Shown piece by piece: positions 8,146 through 15,945 of a DNA stretch of 36,361 nt (positions within the stretch are counted from its first letter, which is position 1; the number at the start of each line of letters is the position of its first letter). Origin of the DNA: Mucilaginibacter sp. (GTDB taxonomy: Bacteria > Bacteroidota > Bacteroidia > Sphingobacteriales > Sphingobacteriaceae); assembly GCA_028287895.1 (NCBI GenBank), contig JAQBOV010000040.1:1-36361 (forward strand), written 5' to 3'. The position numbers and the translations under genes are program-made. A model generated the notes under the pieces. It ran no database searches and was not told the origin of the DNA. It worked only from the letters and a program-made list of their open reading frames with translations.

Positions 8146-9372
8146 TCAGGCAGTTTTATTACCCGGATTCTTTCTTTTCTTAAATTTGTTCCTGTTCCTG
8201 TTCCGGTTGTCAGATGGCTTGTGCTCCTCAAATGCGGGGGCCTCACCCAATTCTGGTGGCAGGGCATTCTCGATGATGCTTTTACCGATCAGTTGTTCAA
8301 TATTTTTCAGCTTACGCATATCGCGTCCATTCACTAAGGTTATGGCAGTTCCGGTAGTTTCAGCGCGGGCTGTGCGGCCAATGCGGTGGATATAATCTTC
8401 CGGATCGGATGGTACATCGTAATTGATCACCAGGTCAATCCCCTCCACATCAATACCGCGCGAAAGGGCATCGGTACCAATAATAACCGGCAGCGTACGG
8501 TTCTTAAAATCGAGTAATATCTTTTCGCGCTCATTCTGTTCAAAATCGGAGTGAAAGGCGCTTACTTTGATATGCGCAGCCCTGAGTTCGCGGTTCAATT
8601 GCTTTACCTTGTCCTTGGTGTTGGCAAATATGATGGTACTTGTATAATTCTTATTTTTAAGCAGTAGGGTAACGAGCTTGGCTTTCTGATCTTCGTGTAC
8701 TTTATATATCTGCTGATTGATGCCTTCGGCTGGTTGCGAGGTAGCCAGGTTGATCTGTTCGGGATGGCGCAAAATGGAATTTGCCAGTTTGCGTATCGGC
8801 CCCGGCATGGTGGCCGAGAATAAAAGCGTCTGACGGTCGGCAGGTATATCACGAATGATGCGCATGATATCGCCCATAAAACCCATGTCAAGCATACGAT
8901 CGGCCTCATCCAATATAAGGTACTTCACCTGGTCGAGTTTGAGCACACCCGAAGTAAGATGTGCGATCAGCCTTCCCGGCGTGGCGATCAGTATATCTAC
9001 CTTATTTTGTATGCCGCGGCGCTGCTGTTCATAAACAATACCATCTCCGCCGCCATAAACGGCAATGGAGCTTAACCCTGTGAAATAGGCCAATCCTTCA
9101 ACCTGCTGGTCGATCTGCTGGGCCAGTTCGCGAGTGGGCGCCAATATAAGCGTGGTGGTCCTGTGTTCATGGCCGGACTGGCTTATTTTGTGCAGTATAG
9201 GCAGCAAATATGAAGCAGTTTTACCCGTGCCGGTCTGCGCGCAGGCAATCAGATCCTTGCCTTCCAATATGAGGGGTATGGCCATCTCCTGGATAAGCGT
9301 GGGCGTATTGTATCCCATACTAAGGATACCTTCGGTTAGATGTTCGTTAAAATTAAAATCCTGGAATGTCAA
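8146..9372 (-). CDS. DEAD-box ATP-dependent RNA helicase (RhlE-like)
   Basis: A 408-residue RNA helicase that unwinds RNA duplexes in ribosome assembly or RNA decay. All core motifs are present: Q-motif (Gln28 in TPTLIQ), Walker A AQTGTGKT (Lys51), PTRELAQQ, TPGR, DEAD (155-158), SAT, then the second RecA domain with IIFANTKDKV, RGIDVEGIDLVINYDVP and HRIGRTAR. The C-terminal tail is short and basic (RNRNRNKFKKRK), a common RNA-binding extension. The start is a TTG (9370-9372): a stop lies two codons upstream and the first internal Met falls inside the Q-motif region. It is probably monocistronic or read after the acyltransferase gene. Confidence 0.93.
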   Translation of the reverse strand: MTFQDFNFNEHLTEGILSMGYNTPTLIQEMAIPLILEGKDLIACAQTGTGKTASYLLPILHKISQSGHEHRTTTLILAPTRELAQQIDQQVEGLAYFTGLSSIAVYGGGDGIVYEQQRRGIQNKVDILIATPGRLIAHLTSGVLKLDQVKYLILDEADRMLDMGFMGDIMRIIRDIPADRQTLLFSATMPGPIRKLANSILRHPEQINLATSQPAEGINQQIYKVHEDQKAKLVTLLLKNKNYTSTIIFANTKDKVKQLNRELRAAHIKVSAFHSDFEQNEREKILLDFKNRTLPVIIGTDALSRGIDVEGIDLVINYDVPSDPEDYIHRIGRTARAETTGTAITLVNGRDMRKLKNIEQLIGKSIIENALPPELGEAPAFEEHKPSDNRNRNRNKFKKRKNPGNKTA

Positions 9373-9475
9373 TAGTTATCAATATATTTCGCAAGATACG
9401 AAATTTTTAGGCCCCAGCTAAATTCTATCTGGCATCAGCTGAATCCTACCGAAAGGAGAGCTCTTTAAAAGTAGC

Positions 9476-10531
9476 TTATCCGGCAATATACTTTCCTATA
9501 AAAGGTATTTTACTGATGAGAAATATCAGCAAAAAGGATAACAGGAAACACATTAAAGCCGTTACAGGAATGCTTAAAGCGGGATTACAAAGTTTATAGT
9601 TTATACCTTCACTATCAAGCAAAGTGAGGAATAAAGCATGGCACAGATAAATACCTAAACTAAGCCCACCGGCCAGACCACGCGCTTTAATAAGAAATTC
9701 CGGAAGTTTGAAAACCGTTACCCTGGCCAGTAAAAATATACCCGAAGAAAACAATACGATAAATGGCCCGAGCGGCTCATACATGAGCGTGCTGAGTTCT
9801 TTATTATTGGCAGAAAGCAGATAAGTGCCCGTAGTGATACCTGCTAAACAAAGGAAAAAATAAACTATAAGAGGCGTTTTCGGCCCATTTGGAGGTAGTT
9901 CTTTAAAAGCAAGGTAATGCCCCAAAACCAAATAACCCACATAACCGGTAAAGTAATGTACATCTATCAACGGCTCATATCTTGACAAATAAGGCTGACT
10001 GAATATCATCACCACAAACCAAACCAGTAAAAAGTAAAGTATTTCTGTCTCCCTGGCATTACGCACAAATTTACTGATAACAGGTATAAGCAAATACAGG
10101 CCAATGAGCATATACACATACCACAAATGATAGTAAGCACCATATTTGAGTTGATGCAAAATGATACGGGTATTAGCCCATAGACCGCTGCTGAAGGCAA
10201 TATCTTCGTTGTACCAGGAGTAGCTGATATAGACCAAACTCCAGAACAAAAAAGGCCATATTATCCTTGTGAGGCGGCGTCTGAGAAAGTCGCTTAATTC
10301 ATATTCACGATGAAGCAAAAGAGCGCCGCTGATCATCACAAAAACAGGCACCGCAAATCGCACCAGGGCATTATAGAAATCAGCAATCAGCCAATCGGCA
10401 AGGTCAGCCTTTTTAAAATCCATCAATAAAGGCGAAGCCGTGTGCAGTACAATAACCGCAAAAAGAGAGATTACCTTTAAATTGTTGATCCATTCAAAGG
10501 TTTGAGGTCTGGTGGTGGTTATGCCTGGCAA
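9476..10531 (-). CDS. Acyltransferase-3 family integral membrane protein
   Basis: A 351-residue polytopic membrane protein of the Acyl_transf_3 (OatA/NodX-like) family, whose members acetylate or acylate sugars of envelope polysaccharides, lipids or antibiotics. The N-terminus FEWINNLKVISLFAVIVLHT keeps the family's membrane-embedded His, and FAVPVFVMISGALLLHR is the conserved third-helix motif. About ten hydrophobic segments follow. The start appears to be TTG (10529-10531); an upstream in-frame stop and loss of the first helix with any later Met argue for it. It follows the GH3 gene in the same direction, but a hairpin at 10577-10604 lies between them. The acceptor sugar cannot be read from sequence. 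Confidence 0.88.
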   Translation of the reverse strand: MPGITTTRPQTFEWINNLKVISLFAVIVLHTASPLLMDFKKADLADWLIADFYNALVRFAVPVFVMISGALLLHREYELSDFLRRRLTRIIWPFLFWSLVYISYSWYNEDIAFSSGLWANTRIILHQLKYGAYYHLWYVYMLIGLYLLIPVISKFVRNARETEILYFLLVWFVVMIFSQPYLSRYEPLIDVHYFTGYVGYLVLGHYLAFKELPPNGPKTPLIVYFFLCLAGITTGTYLLSANNKELSTLMYEPLGPFIVLFSSGIFLLARVTVFKLPEFLIKARGLAGGLSLGIYLCHALFLTLLDSEGINYKLCNPALSIPVTALMCFLLSFLLIFLISKIPFIGKYIAG

Positions 10532-10576
10532 GGTTGTTTTGCGAAAAGTTTTTTAAAAATAGTATTTTAAAATAAA

Positions 10577-10604
10577 AACCCGGCTACTAAAAAGCACCCG
10601 GGCT
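10577..10604 (-). terminator. Terminator after the GH3 gene
   Basis: On the minus strand AGCCCGG (10598-10604) pairs with CCGGGTT (10577-10583) across a 14-nt loop, followed by a T-rich run (TTTATTTT). It starts about 27 nt past the GH3 stop. One G-T pair is included. A plausible rho-independent terminator. Confidence 0.6.
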
Positions 10605-10630
10605 ATACAAACAGTTAATGGGGTGCTTGG

Positions 10631-13072
10631 TTATTTCTTCAATTCAGTGATCGATACCTGTGGCTGCAATACATTATGGACTCTTTCGGTAACGATCGTT
10701 TTTGCAACATCAAATTTCTTTGTCTTTTTGATATCCGTTGATGATGCACCAATCTTTACCTCATAAGTTCCGGCTTCGGCTACCCATGCCAGCTTTGCCG
10801 TATCAAAAGATGCCAGGTCCTTAGCGTTCAAAGTAAGGCTGATGGTTTGCGACTCTTTTGGCTGCAATAATTTGGTTTTAGCAAAAGCTTTCAGTTCCTC
10901 CTCCGGCTTAGGTAAACCTTTCTGCGGCGCACTGAGATACAGTTCCACTACTTCACGACCTGCAACATTGCCGTTATTGGCAACGGTCACCGTTGCTGTA
11001 ATTGAGCCATTGAATGTTTTTGAGCTCAATTTAAGGTCTTTGTATTTAAAGTTGGTATAGGATAAGCCGTAACCAAACGGATAGGCAGTTTTTATATCAA
11101 AAGTGGTATAATAACGGTAACCGACATAAATACCCTCTTCATAAGTAACTTCTGATGGTTTGCCCATCGTCGGATTTGTTGCTTCACCGGCAGGCAACGG
11201 TAGTTCCTTACCCGGGAAATTCTTAGCCGAAGGCACATCCTTGTAATCAACCGGGAAGGTAATAGCCAGCTTGCCTGAAGGATTTATTTTGCCGCTTAAA
11301 ACATCTGTTATGGCGTTTCCGGCTTCCAGGCCCGGTTGCCATGCCAATAGTATGCCATCTGCCTCATCTCTCCAGCTTGCCACTTCAATTACCCCGCCGA
11401 TATTTAGTACCACCACCAGTTTTTTACTTTTTGCATGGAAGGCATCAGAAACATTTTTGATCAGCAATTTTTCATCTGCTGTAAGATTGAAGTCGTCCTC
11501 CACCTTGCGGTCCGCACCTTCGCCGGCATTCCGGCCTATAGTGAAAATGGCTATGTCTGCTGTATTGGCTTGTTCAGCAAGCTGCTCACGATTAGGTATC
11601 ATTTGCCGTAGGGCTGGAACAGGATCAAAGAATGATCTTTGCTTTGGTTGTTTTGATTTTGCATCTTTAATATAAGCTTCATAAGCATTTTTCAGATTGT
11701 CATTTACAACATAGCCGGCATTGGTCAATCCTTGTATCAGCGAAATGGTGTAAGCTTTATGCACATCACCGCTGCCGGTTCCGCCTGCTATCAGGTCATA
11801 TGAAGCGTTGCCAAAAAGGGCTACGTTCCTGGCTTTTTTCAAAGGCAGGGTAATGTCATCATTTTTCAACAGGACCATACCCTGTGCCGCAGCCATACGT
11901 GCAATCCCTGCGTCCTTTTTTAGATTGGGTGCGCTTGAAAACTTATATTTCTTAAACTCAGGTGATTTTAATACCATATACAATATTCTTTCCACATTGG
12001 CATCCAGTTGTTTGCTGCTTAACTTACCGTTTTTCACTGCTTCAACAATAGCCTGTGACTGCGGCGGGCCACCGGGCATCAACAGGTCGTTGCCGGCTTT
12101 CATTTGGGCTACGGCATCTTTTCCGCCAAACCAGTCGGTCATTACCAGGCCTTTAAAACCCCATTCATCTCTCAATATCGTTGTTAAAAGATCGCGCCGT
12201 TGTGAAGTATACGTTCCGTTTATTTTATTATAGGATGACATCACTGTCCATGGTTGTGAAGTTTTAATGGCAATTTCAAAACCCTTCAGGTATATTTCGC
12301 GCATAGTCCGTTCACTTACAATAGTATTTACGCTGTTACGGTTGGTTTCCTGGTTATTTGCTGCAAAATGCTTTATCGAAGTACCGACACCCTGAGATTG
12401 TATTCCATTGATCATGGCGGCCGCCATACGGCCTGTGATCAGCGGATCCTCAGAGTAGTATTCAAAATTGCGGCCGCCCAGTGGATTGCGTTGAATGTTT
12501 ACGCCCGGACCCAATAGAATATCGGCACCATATTCGTGCACCTCGCTGCCAAATGCTTCACCTACTTTATGAACCAGCGCCGGGTCCCATGAGGACGCCA
12601 GCAAGGTACCTACCGGAAAAGCGGTAGCATAATAGGTTTTTGTACTGTCTTTATCTCTGATGGGATCGATCCTGATGCCGGCCGGCCCGTCAGACACGGT
12701 AATGGACGGAATACCTAAACGTGTTACAGCATGCGTACGACCGGCAGCTCCGGGTACTTTCTCCGGTACATTATAAGCCTCCGGATCAGACGGGGGTAAT
12801 TTAAACCCACCGATGTTGATACCCTCTTTCATCTGTTTAGGTGTTGGAGGGGGCATGCCGGGCATTTTAAAGCCCATGCCTACTACCAATTTGGCTTTCT
12901 CATCCAAAGTCATGGCTTTAATAACTTCTTTTACCGGACTTTTCCCAAGCCGCGGAGCGGCACCAACAAGTTCTTTTGCGGTTGGCGCAGCGGATTTCTT
13001 TTGTGCTGATGCATCGCTGACCACACATGCCAGCAAGAGCAGGGTCGACCATGCGAATAGATTTTTCTTCAT
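10631..13072 (-). CDS. Exported glycoside hydrolase family 3 beta-glucosidase
   Basis: An 813-residue exo-acting beta-glycosidase (BglX-like) that releases glucose or xylose from the non-reducing end of oligosaccharides in the periplasm or outside. Layout: Sec signal peptide (1-23, ending ASDASAQ-like), a (beta/alpha)8 barrel (about 55-380) with KHFAANNQETNR and the nucleophile Asp313 in GLVMTDWFGG, the alpha/beta sandwich (about 390-640), and a C-terminal fibronectin III-like domain (about 680-780). An unusual Met/Pro-rich stretch (GMGFKMPGMPPPTPKQMKEG) lies near residues 65-85. No type IX sorting tail is visible. Upstream at 13139-13168 is a promoter-like sequence with a perfect palindrome in the spacer, suggesting repressor control. 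Exact sugar specificity cannot be assigned. Confidence 0.95.
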   Translation of the reverse strand: MKKNLFAWSTLLLLACVVSDASAQKKSAAPTAKELVGAAPRLGKSPVKEVIKAMTLDEKAKLVVGMGFKMPGMPPPTPKQMKEGINIGGFKLPPSDPEAYNVPEKVPGAAGRTHAVTRLGIPSITVSDGPAGIRIDPIRDKDSTKTYYATAFPVGTLLASSWDPALVHKVGEAFGSEVHEYGADILLGPGVNIQRNPLGGRNFEYYSEDPLITGRMAAAMINGIQSQGVGTSIKHFAANNQETNRNSVNTIVSERTMREIYLKGFEIAIKTSQPWTVMSSYNKINGTYTSQRRDLLTTILRDEWGFKGLVMTDWFGGKDAVAQMKAGNDLLMPGGPPQSQAIVEAVKNGKLSSKQLDANVERILYMVLKSPEFKKYKFSSAPNLKKDAGIARMAAAQGMVLLKNDDITLPLKKARNVALFGNASYDLIAGGTGSGDVHKAYTISLIQGLTNAGYVVNDNLKNAYEAYIKDAKSKQPKQRSFFDPVPALRQMIPNREQLAEQANTADIAIFTIGRNAGEGADRKVEDDFNLTADEKLLIKNVSDAFHAKSKKLVVVLNIGGVIEVASWRDEADGILLAWQPGLEAGNAITDVLSGKINPSGKLAITFPVDYKDVPSAKNFPGKELPLPAGEATNPTMGKPSEVTYEEGIYVGYRYYTTFDIKTAYPFGYGLSYTNFKYKDLKLSSKTFNGSITATVTVANNGNVAGREVVELYLSAPQKGLPKPEEELKAFAKTKLLQPKESQTISLTLNAKDLASFDTAKLAWVAEAGTYEVKIGASSTDIKKTKKFDVAKTIVTERVHNVLQPQVSITELKK

Positions 13073-13138
13073 TTCAATCTCCGTTTATTTTGGTTTGATC
13101 GCAACGCGGAATGGTTATATAGAATTGGCTCTGTTGTA

Positions 13139-13168
13139 TAAACACATTATAGTGTCATTATGACACAA
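13139..13168 (-). promoter_or_regulatory. Possible GH3 promoter with embedded operator palindrome
   Basis: GTGTCATTATGACAC (13152-13166) is a perfect palindrome with 7-bp arms and a 1-base centre. On the minus strand TTG (13166-13168), a 19-nt spacer and TGTGTTTA (13139-13146; 6 of 8 to TAnnTTTG) flank it, so the palindrome fills most of the spacer of a candidate promoter about 65 nt upstream of the GH3 start. A bound repressor would block polymerase. The remainder of the 333-nt divergent gap 13073-13405 shows no gene and no clear promoter for the plus-strand side. Confidence 0.5.
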
Positions 13169-13405
13169 TGATAATGATTATTTTAATACATCCAAATTTT
13201 CAGGCCGGATTTATTTTATAAACAGGCCGTTAAGCCTTTATCCCACATCAGGATCAAATTACTTTCTGATGGATACAGGTGGCCTTATACTACCAGGAAA
13301 ATAATGATAAAGACATTTCTTATAAATGCATTAATAGAGAGCACCCGAATCATTTTATTTAATTATTTTGGCACTTCGTATTACACTTCAATTATTTATT
13401 TCAAA

Positions 13406-14140
13406 ATGACCTACTGTTTAGGGATTAAAGTTAAAGAGGGGCTGGTAGCCATTGCTGATACACTGATCACTTCGGGAACGGAAACTGCTGTCAAAAAGAA
13501 GATATTCATCGAACAAAAGGACAACTTTTCTCTTTTTATCATGACAAGCGGGCTGCGTTCAGTAAGGGATAAAGCGGTGGTATATTTCAGGGAACAACTG
13601 GAAACCCAGGAGTTTAACAAATTATACAAAGCGGCGAATGCTTTCGGGCAGCAAATTAAAAGGGTAGCCGAGGAAGATAAAGTATCGCTGGAAAAAGCCG
13701 GTTTTAAATTCGATCTGAATACCATTATCGGCGGACAGTTAAAAGACGACAAGGAGCACAAGCTGTTTTTGTTATATCCTGAAGGCAATTGGGTAGAGCT
13801 CGAACAGGGGGCTCCGTTTGTGATCATTGGTAATTCGGGGCATGGTAAGGCGATACTTAACCGAACACTGACTGAATATGCAAGTATGCGACTGGCTTTA
13901 AAAGCAGGCTTTTTATCATTTGATTCAACCAGGGTAAGTTCCAATAATGTCGATTTCCCTATAGATGTGGTACTTTACAAAAAAGACACTTACCAGCTCG
14001 CTGAACAGCGCTATGAGCAAAAAGACCTTCAGAATATTTCGGTCCAATGGGCTGAAGAGCTAAAAAAGGCGCTTGAGGATATTTCGGAAGACTGGATGGA
14101 AACCGCATTTGCCAAATTGCCGCATAACGAAAACTCTTAA
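13406..14140 (+). CDS. Anbu-type proteasome-like peptidase
   Basis: A 244-residue Ntn-hydrolase of the Anbu (ancestral beta subunit, COG3484) family. The frame is open from 13304, but I start at the ATG 13406 because it gives the family's hallmark N-terminus MTYCLGIKV. Removing Met exposes Thr as the N-terminal nucleophile. Counting that Thr as 1, an Asp falls exactly at 17 (AIADT) and a Lys cluster at 29-31, matching the Thr1/Asp17/Lys33 arrangement of proteasome beta subunits. Later, APFVIIGNSGHGKAIL fits the family's central strand. Anbu proteins form open helical or ring assemblies; physiological substrates are unknown. A transglutaminase-like gene follows after 89 nt, its common partner. 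The ATP-grasp (COG2308) and alpha-E (COG2307) partners are not in this window. Confidence 0.85.
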   Translation: MTYCLGIKVKEGLVAIADTLITSGTETAVKKKIFIEQKDNFSLFIMTSGLRSVRDKAVVYFREQLETQEFNKLYKAANAFGQQIKRVAEEDKVSLEKAGFKFDLNTIIGGQLKDDKEHKLFLLYPEGNWVELEQGAPFVIIGNSGHGKAILNRTLTEYASMRLALKAGFLSFDSTRVSSNNVDFPIDVVLYKKDTYQLAEQRYEQKDLQNISVQWAEELKKALEDISEDWMETAFAKLPHNENS

Positions 14141-14229
14141 TATATGGCTGACTGAGTCGATTAGGCGAGGAAGTATTAAGACAAAAACTTAATTAACGTA
14201 ATCAATCCCATCTAATCAACTAAAAAGAT

Positions 14230-15042
14230 ATGAAATTCCATGTTTCCGCTGAAATGGGGTACGAGATCAGGTCTGCAGGAACACTGATATTAAATATTCA
14301 TGCCTTAAGAACGCCCGCACAGGCAGTTTTGGAAGAAACATTTATTGTTGAGCCTTGTGCAAAAGTAGAAGAGCTATTTTCCGTAAACGGCGAAAACCGT
14401 ATCATCCGCTTAGAAATAGAACAAAAAGGGGCCTTTCAAATTATCTACAAGGCTACCGTTGATCATACTTTCGAAATTAAAGATCATACCGGGCGCCAGG
14501 AAATAATGATAGGTAAAATGGACCCGCAAATATTGCCTTACCTATATCCAAGCCGCTACTGCCAGTCTGATAAATTATTCAGGCTCGCTAATAACCTTTT
14601 TGGTCATATTGCAAACCCTTTTGAAAAAGTAGTTACCCTTACCAACTGGATCAATAAAAATGTAGAATACCGCAGCGGTTTCAGCAACTCGCAAACTTCG
14701 GCTTATGACACGGTTACCGAACAGGCAGGGGTGTGCCGGGATTTTGCGCATTTAGGCATTGCACTTTGTCGTGCCCTTACCATTCCGGCACGTTATTTTA
14801 CCGGCTATGCATATCAGCTAAAACCGGGTGATTTCCATGCCTGTTTCGAAGCTTATATCGGTGATGAATGGATATTGTTTGATGCCACCAAACTGGTGCC
14901 CCTCAACGGCCTGATCAAAATAGCCACCGGCCGCGATGCCGCCGACACTGCCATAGCCAATATTTTTGGCGATATCCTGTTTACTTCAATGCTGGTAAGC
15001 TGCGAACTGGCTGATGAAAATTTCGAGGCTTTTTATTTATAA
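14230..15042 (+). CDS. Transglutaminase-like cysteine peptidase family protein
   Basis: A 270-residue cytoplasmic protein: N-terminal Bact_transglu_N beta domain (about 1-90), then the papain-like transglutaminase core. The triad is visible as Cys169 (EQAGVCRDFAH), His203 (GDFHACFEAY) and Asp218 (LFDATKLVP). No signal peptide. In other bacteria such proteins sit beside Anbu peptidases and ATP-grasp/alpha-E ligases, in clusters proposed by comparative genomics to make and cleave peptide or isopeptide tags. Here it follows the Anbu gene by 89 nt and precedes an ABC ATPase by 102 nt. It could act as peptidase, amidase or transamidase; the sequence does not decide this. Confidence 0.9.
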   Translation: MKFHVSAEMGYEIRSAGTLILNIHALRTPAQAVLEETFIVEPCAKVEELFSVNGENRIIRLEIEQKGAFQIIYKATVDHTFEIKDHTGRQEIMIGKMDPQILPYLYPSRYCQSDKLFRLANNLFGHIANPFEKVVTLTNWINKNVEYRSGFSNSQTSAYDTVTEQAGVCRDFAHLGIALCRALTIPARYFTGYAYQLKPGDFHACFEAYIGDEWILFDATKLVPLNGLIKIATGRDAADTAIANIFGDILFTSMLVSCELADENFEAFYL

Positions 15043-15066
15043 GCAAGTTCGAGGTGAATAACTTGC
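15043..15066. repeat. Short inverted repeat after the transglutaminase-like gene
   Basis: GCAAGTT (15043-15049) and AACTTGC (15060-15066) form a 7-bp stem with a 10-nt loop immediately after the stop codon. No T tract follows, so it may be an attenuating or RNA-stabilising hairpin rather than a full terminator. Confidence 0.35.
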
Positions 15067-15144
15067 ATCAACGACATTATGTGTTTTATGTAGTCACGTT
15101 CGTCATATTTTTTTTAACTTACCGGGCGATATCGCAACGTAGCT

Positions 15145-15918
15145 ATGGCTGAAGCACCCCTTATCCAAATCCGTAATCTTTCTAAATCCTACGGTTCCAA
15201 ACTGGTTTTAAAAAACTTGTCCCTTGATATTTTCCCCGGGCAGGTGATCGGCTATATCGGGCCGAATGGCGCGGGAAAGTCTACAACGGTAAAGATATTA
15301 ACCGGCCTTATTCCTGATTTTGAAGGAGACGTAATAGTGGATGGCATTTCTATGGCTACCGGCGCGCTTGAAATCAAAAAACTAATAGGATACGTACCCG
15401 AGAATGCCGAAATTTATGATGTACTCAGCCCCATGGAATACCTTGATTTCATCGGTAAATTGTACGGCATGGAAGAGGATACCCTGCGCGACAGGACAAA
15501 AAAACTATTGATGGCATTTGGCCTTGCCGCTAACGCGGATGACCGCATGGACACTTTCTCAAAAGGGATGAAACAAAAAGTGCTGCTCATATCCGGCATT
15601 ATTCATAATCCAAAGATCATCATATTGGATGAACCTTTATCCGGCCTGGATGCCAATGCCGTGATCATGATCAAGGAACTGATCATGCGCCTGTCGAACG
15701 AAGGAAAAACCATTTTTTACTGTTCGCATATGATGGACGTGGTGGAGAAGGTATCGGACAGGATATTGCTCATCAACAAAGGCGAAATTATTGCTGATGG
15801 GACTTTTCAGTCACTAAAACAAGATCATAGCGATACACTCGAGCGCATATTTTCAAAATTGACCGGCCGCCAAGACCAGGCAAATGGAGCTGATGCTGTT
15901 ATAAATGCTTTTGATTAA
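15145..15918 (+). CDS. ABC transporter ATP-binding subunit
   Basis: A 257-residue ATPase of the ABC-2/CcmA-like export type. Walker A GPNGAGKST is at 39-47, the signature is TFSKGMKQKV (about 135), Walker B is IIILDEPLSGLD, and the H-loop is CSHMMD. Proteins of this shape work with a separate polytopic membrane subunit, which fits the 576-residue membrane protein beginning 27 nt after its stop. The pair presumably exports a lipid, glycan or peptide, or performs mechanochemical work; the substrate is unknown. Whether it belongs functionally to the preceding Anbu/transglutaminase genes is open: the direction is the same, with a 102-nt gap and a small hairpin between. Confidence 0.93.
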   Translation: MAEAPLIQIRNLSKSYGSKLVLKNLSLDIFPGQVIGYIGPNGAGKSTTVKILTGLIPDFEGDVIVDGISMATGALEIKKLIGYVPENAEIYDVLSPMEYLDFIGKLYGMEEDTLRDRTKKLLMAFGLAANADDRMDTFSKGMKQKVLLISGIIHNPKIIILDEPLSGLDANAVIMIKELIMRLSNEGKTIFYCSHMMDVVEKVSDRILLINKGEIIADGTFQSLKQDHSDTLERIFSKLTGRQDQANGADAVINAFD

Positions 15919-15945
15919 ACTAATCAAGTTTTATTAAGGCGCAGG

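Noticed and set aside
8034..8267. Minus-strand frame overlapping the helicase 3' end
   Set aside because: A shadow of the basic tail of the helicase; no family resemblance.
13304..13405. 34-codon N-terminal extension of the Anbu gene
   Set aside because: It would bury the Thr nucleophile that must follow the initiator Met; the family starts at MTY.
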